From Ogataea parapolymorpha DL-1 (lineage: Eukaryota; Ascomycota; Pichiomycetes; Pichiales; Pichiaceae): a DNA stretch of 64,000 bases. Positions 25,229 to 34,407 of this stretch are shown here, piece by piece. The stretch lies in NCBI RefSeq assembly GCF_000187245.1, contig NC_027865.1, positions 1-64,000 of the forward strand, written 5' to 3'. Numbering within the stretch: position 1 is the first letter of the stretch; each line of letters begins with the position of its first letter. A model generated the notes under the pieces. That model made no database searches, was not told the DNA's origin, and saw only the letters and a list, made by a program, of their open reading frames with translations. Position numbers and translations under genes: made by a program.

Positions 25229-28169
25229 AGACATTATACTCCGTGCAAACGGGAACTGGCTCCACGTACTTGCCGACCGGGACGTACTCAATCTTCTCGA
25301 AAGCGCTGCCAAACCCTTTGGGTCCGCCCACAGCCACCGCCCTTGGTGTGGTCCACTGGTCAGACGCCGCTATCACTATTACGTGCACAATCAGCCCGTA
25401 TCTGTAGTCCTGCGTACCGACAGCGTTTCCGTCCATGTCGACAAACGTGATCAGGTCTGGCACAGAACACAGGGCCTTTTCACCGCCGTGTTCGTCAACC
25501 TCATAAACAACAATGTTCTCATTCTTGAACGGGACGCGGATCTTTGATTTTGGGCCATCGACGCTTTCTAGCTCTGCGACGCCGTAGCCGTAGCCGCGTT
25601 GCAGCTTTTTTTCCACAGACACAATCTTGCCCTTGAAAACGCACTGGGCGGTATCCGGACCGCCGCAGGCGTCAATGATCCTCTGCGGAAGATTGTCAAG
25701 GTCAGAGGCGGCGCGCGCACAAAACACCTGGCGGCCAATTCGCCAGGCCATCGAGAGCGGGTTTTTGATCGTCTCCCGGGCCATTCTGTCCACGTCCAAC
25801 GAGGCCCCCACACAGGCACACGAGACGCCGTGCTGGTACATTGCGTCTCTGATAATTTCCTCCATCTGGACGTCGTCCTTGGCGGAAGTGATCAAAAGCG
25901 ACAAACCGTTGCCGTCCGACAGAGAACCGTATGGGAACCCGTGACCGTCGTTGCAAACCGAAGGCAGCGATTGCCATTGCGTGGGGTACGCTCTTCCCAT
26001 GAGATCCAAGTCGAGACATGGGACGTTCTTGTGGTACGCCGTCCAGAGACCAGACAGCCCGTTGCCACCTCCTATTTCAAAGAGCAGCACGCCGTCGGCC
26101 TTTTTTCCTTCCCAGCGCTCTATAATATCAAATGCCTCGAGCATCTCGTCCCCGTGCAAGCGTTCGCCTGAGATCGTGGGCGAGCCGCAGTAGCCAACGG
26201 TCGGAGCCGTGCCCTTGCCCCCAGTTCTCCGCGAGAACTCCTCCAAAGTCACCACCTTGATCTCGGCACCTTGCGTGATCATCCGCTTGAGCTCCACCAC
26301 AGAGCTGTTGGGGTTGCCCCCACCCCCACAACCAAGAATGTACGCTCCAGCACCAATAAAATCGATGTCTGTTGGCGACAGTATCCACTCGCTATTTTCC
26401 ACGCGTGGCTGGTACGTTTCGTAATTAATTGTAGCCGGGGCACACTTTTCGGCATTTGCGTTCTTGAATACCTCCTCACCCGCGTAGTCCACGGCAGCGA
26501 GCGACTTGGTCGATTCAAACGCCCTTGCGTAGTCAACGTCGCCAATAACCTTGACGGAAAAGAAGTACACGTTGTCGACGTATGGCAGGGCATCGGAGAC
26601 GACGCTGACGACCTCAACAGAGTCTCTAAGTGCTCCCTTGGCCACACAAGCTTCAACAGCGCGAGACGTCAGCTCTTCAACCGTCTGCTGCTTAGCTTTT
26701 TCCGTTCCGTCGGTGTGTCTCATCTCTGACACTTCGGACGACATCTTGCCCAAAGCAGCACCAATGGCGTTTGCAACCTGGAAGAACGGCGGCTTGATCA
26801 CTTTGGACGTGCCCTTCAGGCTGTCTGGTGCAATAAAGGAGCCGCCGCCGACAAAAATGGTCGGAATATCGTCTGGCGACGTCTTCATGCGGTCGATGAC
26901 GCTCTCCAGCTTCGATGCCACGGTTTTCTCAAACTCGGCCTTGAACTCGGCCCCAAACCGGCCTGCCACCCTGCTTGGGTCTCCCATAAGACAAGTGTTG
27001 TCCACCTTCGCCTTTTCGTCAACCATTTTTGCAATGGTCAAGTCAGACGCCGTGACGGTGTCTCCGCCAAACAGAACACCCTTGCTGACGATTTCTGCAC
27101 CCGTGGAGTCTGGGCCAACAGTGACGCGGCCGTTTTCGTGCCGCACAATCGACCCACCGCCCAGTCCAATGCTTTCCACATGCGGCATCGAAAAGTTGAT
27201 TCTCACGCCGCCCGCGTACGAGTACGTGGCCGACTGGCGGGGGAACCCACTTGCCAGCAGCATGCCCACATCGGTGGTGGTTCCCCCGACATCGCACACC
27301 ATCACGTTTCTGCCTTTGACGGCAGGATCCTGCGAGCACAGAATGGCAGCTCCGCGCATCGAGTTGGTGGCTCCCGACGAAAACGTTCTCACGGGCATTT
27401 CCAGCGCGTCCTGCACAGAAAGCACGGTGCCATCGTTCTGGGACAGCAGAATCGAGCAGTCGAGCCCGTTGCGTCTGGCTGCGTGGATAAAGGACGAGAT
27501 AATTTTTCGGCCGAACCGTTTGATCGCGGCGTTCAAAATCGCAGCGTTCTCGCGCTCGATGATGCCGATGCCGGAAATTCGGTGCGACAGCACCACGTCG
27601 CAGCCAGGAATCTCCTCGCGGACGATCTGGGCCGTACGTAGCTCGTGCGTGCTGTCGACGCTCGCAAACGTAGCCACGACGACGACGGTGCGAAGTCCCA
27701 GTTGTCTAATTCGGTGGCAGTGCTGCCTGATCTCAGACTCGTTTAGCGGCCTGATTTCCGTGCCGTCCACCTGCACACCGCCGTCGAGCACGGCCGAGTA
27801 GCCGTTGATGATTGCTGCAAGGTCGTCGGGAAAGTCGCTGAACGGCGGCGAGCTTCTGCCGTACGGCCCTGCGAGACGCAGCACGGCCACTTTTTCGAGC
27901 CGGTTCGAGTCGCGCTCGACGACGGCATTGATGAAGTGCGTGGTGCCAATTGTGACGGTGGCGATTTGATCTTTTGAGAACCGGCTGTCTGGCGCGTCCA
28001 GAACGGCCTTGATGGCATTCTCGATGCCGACAGACACGTCCGGCGTGGTCGTTGACTTGTGCCACGCGAGCACTCCGCGGTCGGCAGCGTCCAGCCGCGC
28101 AGGGTCGAGCACCACAAGGTCAGAGTTTGTGCCTCCGACGTCTATGCCAATGATGAGATTTTTGGACAT
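25221..28169 (-). CDS. Hydantoinase/oxoprolinase-DUF917 fusion protein, copy 2
   Basis: The 982-residue protein is a full-length paralogue of the product at 17264. It has GIDVGGTNSD at 8-17, TIGTTHFINAVVERD, SSGATNSMRGAAILC, CDVGGTTTDVG near 290-300, and HVESIGLGGGSIVRHENG. The DUF917 half has YILGCGGGGNPNSSV near 615, FEIGGGNGLSGL and LDLMGRAYPTQWQSLP. No expected motif is missing. The gene is markedly more G+C-rich than copy 1, with many GCG, CGG and CTC codons, which also creates a 416-codon antisense open frame at 26551-27801. The same-sized fusion, the NCS1 neighbour and the shared motif set point to a related but probably not identical substrate. Confidence 0.85.
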   Translation of the reverse strand: MSKNLIIGIDVGGTNSDLVVLDPARLDAADRGVLAWHKSTTTPDVSVGIENAIKAVLDAPDSRFSKDQIATVTIGTTHFINAVVERDSNRLEKVAVLRLAGPYGRSSPPFSDFPDDLAAIINGYSAVLDGGVQVDGTEIRPLNESEIRQHCHRIRQLGLRTVVVVATFASVDSTHELRTAQIVREEIPGCDVVLSHRISGIGIIERENAAILNAAIKRFGRKIISSFIHAARRNGLDCSILLSQNDGTVLSVQDALEMPVRTFSSGATNSMRGAAILCSQDPAVKGRNVMVCDVGGTTTDVGMLLASGFPRQSATYSYAGGVRINFSMPHVESIGLGGGSIVRHENGRVTVGPDSTGAEIVSKGVLFGGDTVTASDLTIAKMVDEKAKVDNTCLMGDPSRVAGRFGAEFKAEFEKTVASKLESVIDRMKTSPDDIPTIFVGGGSFIAPDSLKGTSKVIKPPFFQVANAIGAALGKMSSEVSEMRHTDGTEKAKQQTVEELTSRAVEACVAKGALRDSVEVVSVVSDALPYVDNVYFFSVKVIGDVDYARAFESTKSLAAVDYAGEEVFKNANAEKCAPATINYETYQPRVENSEWILSPTDIDFIGAGAYILGCGGGGNPNSSVVELKRMITQGAEIKVVTLEEFSRRTGGKGTAPTVGYCGSPTISGERLHGDEMLEAFDIIERWEGKKADGVLLFEIGGGNGLSGLWTAYHKNVPCLDLDLMGRAYPTQWQSLPSVCNDGHGFPYGSLSDGNGLSLLITSAKDDVQMEEIIRDAMYQHGVSCACVGASLDVDRMARETIKNPLSMAWRIGRQVFCARAASDLDNLPQRIIDACGGPDTAQCVFKGKIVSVEKKLQRGYGYGVAELESVDGPKSKIRVPFKNENIVVYEVDEHGGEKALCSVPDLITFVDMDGNAVGTQDYRYGLIVHVIVIAASDQWTTPRAVAVGGPKGFGSAFEKIEYVPVGKYVEPVPVCTEYNVST

Positions 28170-28293
28170 GGAGAGCTATCTAAGCGTACTTGTTTAAAAA
28201 TCTGCACCTGTATTAAATACCTATACAGAAAATGCGGCGATACCGCACGAAAGAAATGAAAACTTTTGTAAGATCTGAGATCACATCGTCTGT

Positions 28294-30723
28294 CTAGATA
28301 GACAAGGTGCCCGTCAGCTGGATGTCCAGAACGCTCTTGCCGACGTAGATCGGGTAGTCGCCCTTTTGCAGGGACCATTTCTGGTTCTCGACGTCCCACG
28401 TGCTCAGGTCACGCCGGGTCAGGTCGAACACAAACGTCTGGGTTTCGCCAGGGCTGATGGCGATCTTGTCGAAGCCACGCAGAACACGGCCAGGCCCGTT
28501 AGGAATCTCCACGTACAGCTGGGCAACCTCGGCAGCGGTGACGTTGCCCGAGTTCGTGACGTCGCACGTGACCGTGGCAACCACATCCCACAGGGTAGGG
28601 TTACCACCCTGGACGACAGTCGCCTCTGGAGGGAACTGGGAGGTGTCTGCATTCTGCTTAGTGATCGAGATGTTGGCGTAGTCAAACGTCGTGTAGGTGA
28701 GACCGTAGCCGAACTCGTAGCGTGGGGTAATGTTGTACTTGAGGAAGTGCTTGTAGTCGATGTACAGGCCCTCGGTGAAGTTGTCCTGAGGGTAGTACAG
28801 GTCGATGGTGCCTTCTGGGACAATAGGATCCAACAGACTGCCGTAGTCAGACTCGTTTTTGGCCACAGTGTATGGCAATCTTCCGGATGGAGACTGGTTG
28901 CCGTATAACACGTCGATCAGAGCCTGGCCGGAGTCCTGGCCTGGCAAGTGAGCAAACACCAGGGCAGTCACGTTCTCGTGGTCGATCCAGCTGTCCACAA
29001 TGCGGATACCTGCGTTGTGGACCACAACGATGGTGTTGCTGCACTTGGAAGCGACGTTCTTGACCAGCTCGTCAGAGTAGTCGTCGCGCAGGGTAGGTCT
29101 ATCCCAGCCCTCGGACGAGGCGTCGTTGATGAACACAATGCATGCGTCGTTGCCGCCATTGACCTTTGGATTCTGGTCGATGAAGTTCCAGCTGAGCCAT
29201 GTACCGTCCTGCTTGGCCTGGCGCACGAAAGCGTCGTACGGAGCATCGATGTAGGAAGGCGTGTTGGCACCGGAACCAGAGCCAACAATGTACGTGCCGT
29301 TCAGGGCAACGTCAGGGCCGCTTTGGGTAGGGTCGTAAGACGACAGGAACAGTCTCCAGAGGTCGGCGACGTCGATGTTGGTGCCGTTTGAGTAGGTGAG
29401 CGTGTTGGTGAGACCGAAATTCCAGAGCTCGAGACTTGTGCCCATCAGGAAGTTTCTGGCGGCAACTGTGGCGTCGTAGCCGTACAGGCCGAGGGCCTTT
29501 GGCTTGTTGAGCGGCAGAGCGTTGCCCTTGTTCTTGAGCAGAACGTGGCCCTCGACGGCTCCTTGCAGAATTGTGTCCGCAGAGGCCGGGTCACGTGCAT
29601 CGACCAGGTCGTGTGGCTGAGTCAGGTCGTACGGCAGACCGAAACCTGGGTCCTCGATCTCGGCCAGTTTGTACCATGCGGCAACGATACGGGTGGCCAT
29701 GTCGTCAAGTCTGCTCTGTGACATAGTGCCGTTGTTGATGGCCTCGACCAGTGTGCCGTTCTCCCAGTAAACAGAGTCAGGCATGGCAAGGTCGAGACCA
29801 GACTCGGCACTGGCAATGCCAGAGTGCTGGGCGTCCCAGTCAGAAACCACAAAGCCCTGGAAAGCAAGCTCCTCCTTGAGCAGGCCGTTCATCACCTTGC
29901 TATTCTCGCAGGCATAGGAGTTATTTATTCTGTTGTAGCTGCACATGACGGAACCGGCGCCAGCCTTAATTGCATCCTGGAAAGGCCACATGTAAAGCTC
30001 GTGCATGGTTTTGTCGTCGACATTGGAAGAGATCGAGTGGTTGTGGGTACCCTTGATCAGTCCGAACTGCGGGTTTCTGCTGGCTTCCTGCTCATAGGCC
30101 ACCAAGTGCTTGACGCACGCAATAACCGACTCCTGCAGACCGCGAATGGTCTCGCCCGTCAAGGCGCCGGACAAGTAAGGGTCGTTCGAGAAACCCTCCC
30201 AGTTACGACCGCCCCTGGCGATCTTGCCGACTGGCCCAGTCACAGGGCCCAGGGCGACGTTGACGCCCTTGTTGCGGAATTCTCCACCCATGTGGAGCGA
30301 CCTTTCGTAGGCCAGCCCCTTGTTCCAGGAGGCCCCCACATGCAGGCCTGCCGGGTACGAGTTGACCATGTCTGTGCCACGGACACCGTTACCGGCGTCC
30401 TGCAGACACAGGCCGGGGAAATTGAGCCGGGGAACACTGCCCGACATACCAGAGCATCCGGTCGTGGTGACCGAGTAGCCGTAGGTGACGTTGTTTTTCT
30501 CCTCGTTGGTCATCTTGTCGACAAGCGCCTTGGCCTTGTTAAGCGCCTCGGCCCAGTCGTCGACGCCAGAAATCTGGGGACTAGGGTAGACAGGCTCGGA
30601 GCGGCCATAGGACCAGTAGTTCTCGAGTTCCTCGTAATTAACGTCCTCTCTCTTGACGACTGCGGCGCCGTTAGAAGTGGCGAGCAGCGCAGCAAAAGAA
30701 GCTAAGACTAGGAAGTTCTTCAT
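28294..30723 (-). CDS. Secreted GH3 beta-glucosidase
   Basis: This 809-residue glycoside hydrolase family 3 enzyme has an N-terminal signal peptide (MKNFLVLASFAALLATSNGA, with a KR site at about 24-25 that could be Kex2-processed). The catalytic barrel contains the nucleophile Asp295 in GFVVSDWDAQHSG, and the probable acid/base Glu538 lies in NDASSEGWDRP. A fibronectin III-like domain forms the C-terminus. Many Asn-X-Ser/Thr sites fit an extracellular glycoprotein. It should hydrolyse cellobiose or aryl/alkyl beta-glucosides outside the cell. TATAAATA (30756-30763, minus strand) lies 33 bases upstream of the ATG, and a Mig1-like site at 31122-31132 fits glucose repression. Confidence 0.92.
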   Translation of the reverse strand: MKNFLVLASFAALLATSNGAAVVKREDVNYEELENYWSYGRSEPVYPSPQISGVDDWAEALNKAKALVDKMTNEEKNNVTYGYSVTTTGCSGMSGSVPRLNFPGLCLQDAGNGVRGTDMVNSYPAGLHVGASWNKGLAYERSLHMGGEFRNKGVNVALGPVTGPVGKIARGGRNWEGFSNDPYLSGALTGETIRGLQESVIACVKHLVAYEQEASRNPQFGLIKGTHNHSISSNVDDKTMHELYMWPFQDAIKAGAGSVMCSYNRINNSYACENSKVMNGLLKEELAFQGFVVSDWDAQHSGIASAESGLDLAMPDSVYWENGTLVEAINNGTMSQSRLDDMATRIVAAWYKLAEIEDPGFGLPYDLTQPHDLVDARDPASADTILQGAVEGHVLLKNKGNALPLNKPKALGLYGYDATVAARNFLMGTSLELWNFGLTNTLTYSNGTNIDVADLWRLFLSSYDPTQSGPDVALNGTYIVGSGSGANTPSYIDAPYDAFVRQAKQDGTWLSWNFIDQNPKVNGGNDACIVFINDASSEGWDRPTLRDDYSDELVKNVASKCSNTIVVVHNAGIRIVDSWIDHENVTALVFAHLPGQDSGQALIDVLYGNQSPSGRLPYTVAKNESDYGSLLDPIVPEGTIDLYYPQDNFTEGLYIDYKHFLKYNITPRYEFGYGLTYTTFDYANISITKQNADTSQFPPEATVVQGGNPTLWDVVATVTCDVTNSGNVTAAEVAQLYVEIPNGPGRVLRGFDKIAISPGETQTFVFDLTRRDLSTWDVENQKWSLQKGDYPIYVGKSVLDIQLTGTLSI

Positions 30724-31455
30724 GGTGCAATGGAAATAGGGGAGACAGGCGCCTGTATTTATAGCGTTTTCGGGAAGGGGATAGTGACCTCACATTTGCA
30801 AGTTGCCCGATCGGATTAATATTGAGAGACATGCAGGTTATTAATTGTCCTGCAGCAGCGTCAGCATTAGTAACAGGTCTAAATTGGATGCTAGGGTGGT
30901 TGGAAAACACTGGCGGCAAATTTAGGTCTGAGCGCCAATTGAGTGAGAGAGCTTGTCGTGCGCAGTTATCTAGCCATTCTAGTTGATCAAGCTCCAAACA
31001 GTTAATGTTTAGTGTCTACTTAACGCCTGTTCTGCTCTCCCCGCTTCGGTCATTAACGCTATTGTCCCACCATAGCTGAATTCTCGTGGAAAAACTTTTC
31101 CAGACAATAGAATATGCAAGATTTTTGTGGGGTACCCTCGATATGCAGGCATTGTCCCAAGATGATCGCAATTGTTTCGTGGACGTCCGGGGAAATTGGC
31201 CACCGGTATTTTCGTCGCCGGTTATTGTTCCGTCTGCAGGTGTCGAGAACGTCCAGGCCAAACGAGCCAGTCTGGGAATTGCTGCTTCCGAAAACGGGGA
31301 TCTTAGATCTTTGGACGAATCGGAGAAGTGCAGCAATACTAGTTTGCCCACCACTATTCAATGGGCTCACTGCAGCGTCCCTGTGCAAAGCCCCCACGGA
31401 CAGCACATTGGACTACAAATTGGGTAAAGGGTCTATTTTCATTATATCTACCACT
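30724..31455. other. Intergenic promoter region of beta-glucosidase
   Basis: About 730 bases lie between the beta-glucosidase start and the end of the kinase gene. Seen here are a TATA box (30756-30763), an ACAGGC/GCCTGT palindrome at 30745-30756 and the Mig1-like site at 31122-31132. Short open frames in this interval overlap each other on both strands and show no domain. Confidence 0.5.
31122..31132 (+). promoter_or_regulatory. Mig1-like glucose-repression site
   Basis: TTTTTGTGGGG matches the Mig1 consensus WWWWNSYGGGG (AT-rich flank followed by SYGGGG) without mismatch. It lies about 400 bases upstream of the beta-glucosidase start. Identical in form to the site at 34250-34260. Confidence 0.45.
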
Positions 31456-33267
31456 TCAATGGCTGAGCCCCTCGCCGAGAGCAGCGATAATTTCGTACAC
31501 ACCGTATGCGCCAGGGTCTGGCGGGAAGTCTGTCTCGTTGTCCTCGATCCCCACGTAACTGGCCCTTCCCAGTTTGGGCTTCATTTTCCGAGTTGCCTCT
31601 GCAGCTGTGTGCGCCACTTTAATGGCCTGACCTAGGTTTTTCGACTGCGAAAAATCACGACAGAACGGAATCAGAACGTCCATCACTGTACGGTCGCCCT
31701 CGCGCGCTTTTGTGAAATTGCACAGGTTCTCAATTGCATAGTCCATGGCGTCGGCAAAAACTAGTGGCAGCGGTGCCTCGTTGCTCTCCAGCAACAGCTC
31801 CAGCTTGTTGGTCAAACCTTGCAGGAAAATGTACAGAATGGCGCCCAACGTGCCGCCCATCGAGTCCTTGACAACTTTGAGCAGGGACGTGAGAGTCTGT
31901 AGCAACGACCCGCTCTCCGTAAACCGGTCCTTTTCCAGACGCTCTAGTACGGCCTCAGCTCCAATCTTGAGGCCTTCTCCACAGTCGCCATCCCCCATCT
32001 TGGTGTCCCAGATGGTCAGTTCGGGCTCTCTAGCAATCACATTGCGAACAGCTGTTCGAATAACTGATTCCAGTGTTTCTGGATTTACATTGATGTCTCC
32101 TTTAGTTGGTAACTTTTCTGCGGAGGAGTCCTCGTCGTAGTGCTTAAAGTCGTCAATCACACGGCTCTGGACGTCAATTGGCTCCAATGAGGTGTAGTAA
32201 TTTGCCGGCCAGTTCGACGCCCGCACAGGCTTGTCGAGATACTCAAATAACTTCTCAACAGGGAACTCTGCAGTAGCCGCCTTGGTCACGTTGAACAGTG
32301 TCAGCGTAAATATCTGCGCGTTGAAGCTGGTCACAAAGTGGCCGTGGTAGACCCTGGTGATGTCCAGGCCATAGTCGCGCTTCAACTGCTGCACGGTCTC
32401 GGTCAGGATGGCTAGCAGCTCAAAATGCGACACTCCACCCAGGTTGTTGAGCTGTAAAACGATCTTGTCGCCCTTTTCGTACTGGAAATACCCTCTTTCC
32501 GGGTCTGTCGTGTCCAGAATGTACTTGAGCAGGATCTGCACAAGCTCCTCGTTTGCTGGAACGTAGTCGAGTCGCTTCACACCGGGCTCGTTGTGCACGC
32601 CGAGCCCAAGCTCGAGCTCGTTCTGCCTCAGCTGGCCCCAGTCGGTGGTAGCATCGTGCGTGGGGATGTGCACGTGATCGAGCCCCGCGTTAACGGAAGC
32701 AATGTTGGCGTTGACAGACACACCCAGCTTATATACGGTGTCAATGTCGTGGTACTCGTCCGCGCATGCACCAAGCACCTTGGCCATGAGTGTGATCCCG
32801 CTGAGCGTTCTGCGGCCGACGCGATCGCTCTTGGATCGTGGAACGGCCACGTCGTCTGTCGTGCGCAAAATGCGGATTTTGTCCTCGCCGTACTTGTTGA
32901 CAAGCTCTTGTGCAGCCATGCCAAAGTACAGGTTATCCCCCGTGTAGTTGGTTATCAAGAAGATTGTGCCCGCCTCAGAATGGACAACTTTCTCTGCTGC
33001 CTGGATGTTCCTGTAGTTTGGAGAAGCAAAAATCTCTCCTTGCACGGAGGCAGTCAGCATGCCGTCGGCGACAAAACCGTACCAGCCAGGTTCATGGCCA
33101 GATCCTCCACCAGAGATTAAAGCAACCTTTCTGGAGTCAAAGTTGTTGTTGAATAGGACACGTTCCTTGGATAGAAGAGACAAGTTTGGGTTTTCGTAGA
33201 TTGCTCCCTTGAGAGCAAAATTAACCGTGGAAAATGGGTCTTTTGGCAGGAAGTGCTTGCTGGACAT
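31456..33267 (-). CDS. DAK-family ketose kinase, probable erythrulose kinase
   Basis: The 603-residue protein has the two-domain dihydroxyacetone-kinase layout. The DhaK-type half shows GGGSGHEPGWYGFVADGML, TDDVAV and LGLGVHNEPG with the substrate-binding His225. The DhaL-type ATP domain starts near 385 and has MGDGDCGEGLKIGAEA and SMGGTLGAILYIFL. It phosphorylates a short ketose with ATP. Because it is divergently paired with an RpiB-family isomerase and sits among polyol dehydrogenases, erythrulose is a better guess than dihydroxyacetone, by analogy to yeast erythritol clusters. Start is the ATG at 33267 (MSSKHFLPKD); TATAAATA lies about 30 bases upstream at 33297-33304. Generic dihydroxyacetone kinase remains the alternative. 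Confidence 0.85.
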   Translation of the reverse strand: MSSKHFLPKDPFSTVNFALKGAIYENPNLSLLSKERVLFNNNFDSRKVALISGGGSGHEPGWYGFVADGMLTASVQGEIFASPNYRNIQAAEKVVHSEAGTIFLITNYTGDNLYFGMAAQELVNKYGEDKIRILRTTDDVAVPRSKSDRVGRRTLSGITLMAKVLGACADEYHDIDTVYKLGVSVNANIASVNAGLDHVHIPTHDATTDWGQLRQNELELGLGVHNEPGVKRLDYVPANEELVQILLKYILDTTDPERGYFQYEKGDKIVLQLNNLGGVSHFELLAILTETVQQLKRDYGLDITRVYHGHFVTSFNAQIFTLTLFNVTKAATAEFPVEKLFEYLDKPVRASNWPANYYTSLEPIDVQSRVIDDFKHYDEDSSAEKLPTKGDINVNPETLESVIRTAVRNVIAREPELTIWDTKMGDGDCGEGLKIGAEAVLERLEKDRFTESGSLLQTLTSLLKVVKDSMGGTLGAILYIFLQGLTNKLELLLESNEAPLPLVFADAMDYAIENLCNFTKAREGDRTVMDVLIPFCRDFSQSKNLGQAIKVAHTAAEATRKMKPKLGRASYVGIEDNETDFPPDPGAYGVYEIIAALGEGLSH

Positions 33268-33514
33268 TGCTAACAGCAGCAAACTGTGTAGAGAACGTAT
33301 TTATAGTTCCCCACATAGGTCAACGTCTCTGGTCCGCTGAGGACCACCTCGAAACTGAGAATGCGCTCCTAAATGTCCTAATGAGGAAAATTTGGCGGCG
33401 AACGTCCAGGCGGAATTCCAACGACGGCATCCATTGGCAAGACGGGTGCTTTGCCCTATTGAGAACCAGAGCTCAAGGTATATGTACCTTCTAGTGTGGG
33501 GCTGATCCATCAAA
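33268..33514. promoter_or_regulatory. Divergent promoter of kinase and isomerase
   Basis: The 247 bases between the two start codons hold a TATA box for the kinase (33297-33304), a TATATG box for the isomerase near 33478-33484, a CCCCAC word at 33309 and the inverted repeat TGGTCC-N5-GGACCA at 33330-33346. The shared region implies coordinated expression. Confidence 0.5.
33330..33346. promoter_or_regulatory. Inverted repeat TGGTCC-N5-GGACCA
   Basis: Perfect 6-base arms (33330-33335 and 33341-33346) surround GCTGA, about 25 bases upstream of the kinase TATA box. It is a candidate operator for the cluster regulator at 36047; this is inference from symmetry and place. Confidence 0.3.
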
Positions 33515-34006
33515 ATGACCAACAAAAAATTCAGAGTTATTGTGGGAAGCGATACTGCCGGCTACGAGTATAAGGAAGCCATCAAAAAGGACCTCGAAAA
33601 CAATCCGTTGATTGAATCTGTCACCGACGTTGGCGTTTTTGGCACAGATAAAGAGGTTGCGTATCCCTTGGTGGCCATCGAGTGTGCTGAGAGAATTGCG
33701 CGGGGGGAAGCCGACAGAGGAGTTTTGATCTGTGGCACGGGACTGGGCGTTGCTCTGAGTGCCAATAAAGTGGCAGGGATTCGCGCAGTGACAGCACACG
33801 ACTCGTTCAGCGTGGAACGGTCGATTCTATCCAATAACTGCCAAATCCTGTGCATGGGACAGCGGGTTATTGGCCTGCAGCTGGCCAGAAGACTAGCTAA
33901 GGAGTGGTTCACGTATACGTTTGACGAGACCAGTGCGTCTGCGGAGAAGGTTGCCACGCTACTCGAGTATGAACAGAGACATCTAAATAAGCCTATATCG
34001 GACTAG
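33515..34006 (+). CDS. RpiB/LacAB-family sugar-phosphate isomerase
   Basis: The 163-residue protein is a RpiB-type isomerase: [20 protein letters not shown] at the N-terminus, [24 protein letters not shown] with Cys73 in the active-site loop, then [28 protein letters not shown]. This family includes ribose-5-phosphate isomerase B and the D-erythrulose-4-phosphate isomerase (EryI/DerI) of C4-polyol pathways. Most budding yeasts use RpiA for the pentose-phosphate pathway, so an RpiB here points to a special catabolic role. It starts 247 bases from the kinase on the opposite strand. Likely reaction: D-erythrulose 4-phosphate to D-erythrose 4-phosphate (inferred from context). Confidence 0.85.
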   Translation: MTNKKFRVIVGSDTAGYEYKEAIKKDLENNPLIESVTDVGVFGTDKEVAYPLVAIECAERIARGEADRGVLICGTGLGVALSANKVAGIRAVTAHDSFSVERSILSNNCQILCMGQRVIGLQLARRLAKEWFTYTFDETSASAEKVATLLEYEQRHLNKPISD

Positions 34007-34407
34007 ATCTGAGGGGAAGCAACGCTTAGATCTGGTCAGCAATAGTTGGTATAGATTGCCGCAAGGATCACAATTTAAATGACTGGTATAACCTGACTCA
34101 GTAGAGTGTGGCAGAGTAGCGTTTCGCAAGAACGGCCGCATACTTGCCGCATTGTTGACAGCCAAGCCATCCCGCATTTTTCGGCGGAACGTAGGTTGTC
34201 TATCCCAAAATGGTAACCTAGGCGTACATGAAACAAAAGCCGTCATCACTTTTTGTGGGGTAAAAATAGTCCGGGGGTCAGAAAAAATTGCATGCAGGAG
34301 GGAGAAATACCATGGAGTAAAAACAATGCAGCTGCAGATTGACGTAATTTGCTTCTCCCGTGTCACTATAAATACTGGCGACAATCCCCTGTAGCTGTAT
34401 CATAAAC
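34007..34407 (+). promoter_or_regulatory. Promoter region of sugar/polyol transporter
   Basis: The 400-base spacer contains no gene. It holds a Mig1-like site at 34250-34260, GGAGAA at 34301-34306 with an inverted TTCTCC at 34354-34359, and TATAAATA at 34368-34375, 33 bases from the ATG at 34408. Confidence 0.5.
34250..34260 (+). promoter_or_regulatory. Mig1-like glucose-repression site
   Basis: TTTTTGTGGGG fits the Mig1 consensus with an all-T flank. It lies 148 bases upstream of the transporter start and about 108 bases upstream of its TATA box. Confidence 0.5.

Noticed and set aside
26551..27801. 416-codon plus-strand frame antisense to the second hydantoinase fusion
   Set aside because: Mirror of a G+C-rich coding strand; the sense strand has complete family motifs.
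31456..33267. Calling the kinase the general dihydroxyacetone kinase of methanol metabolism
   Set aside because: The N-terminal region differs from the usual yeast Dak1 as I remember it, and the RpiB and polyol-dehydrogenase neighbours fit erythrulose better. It remains an alternative.
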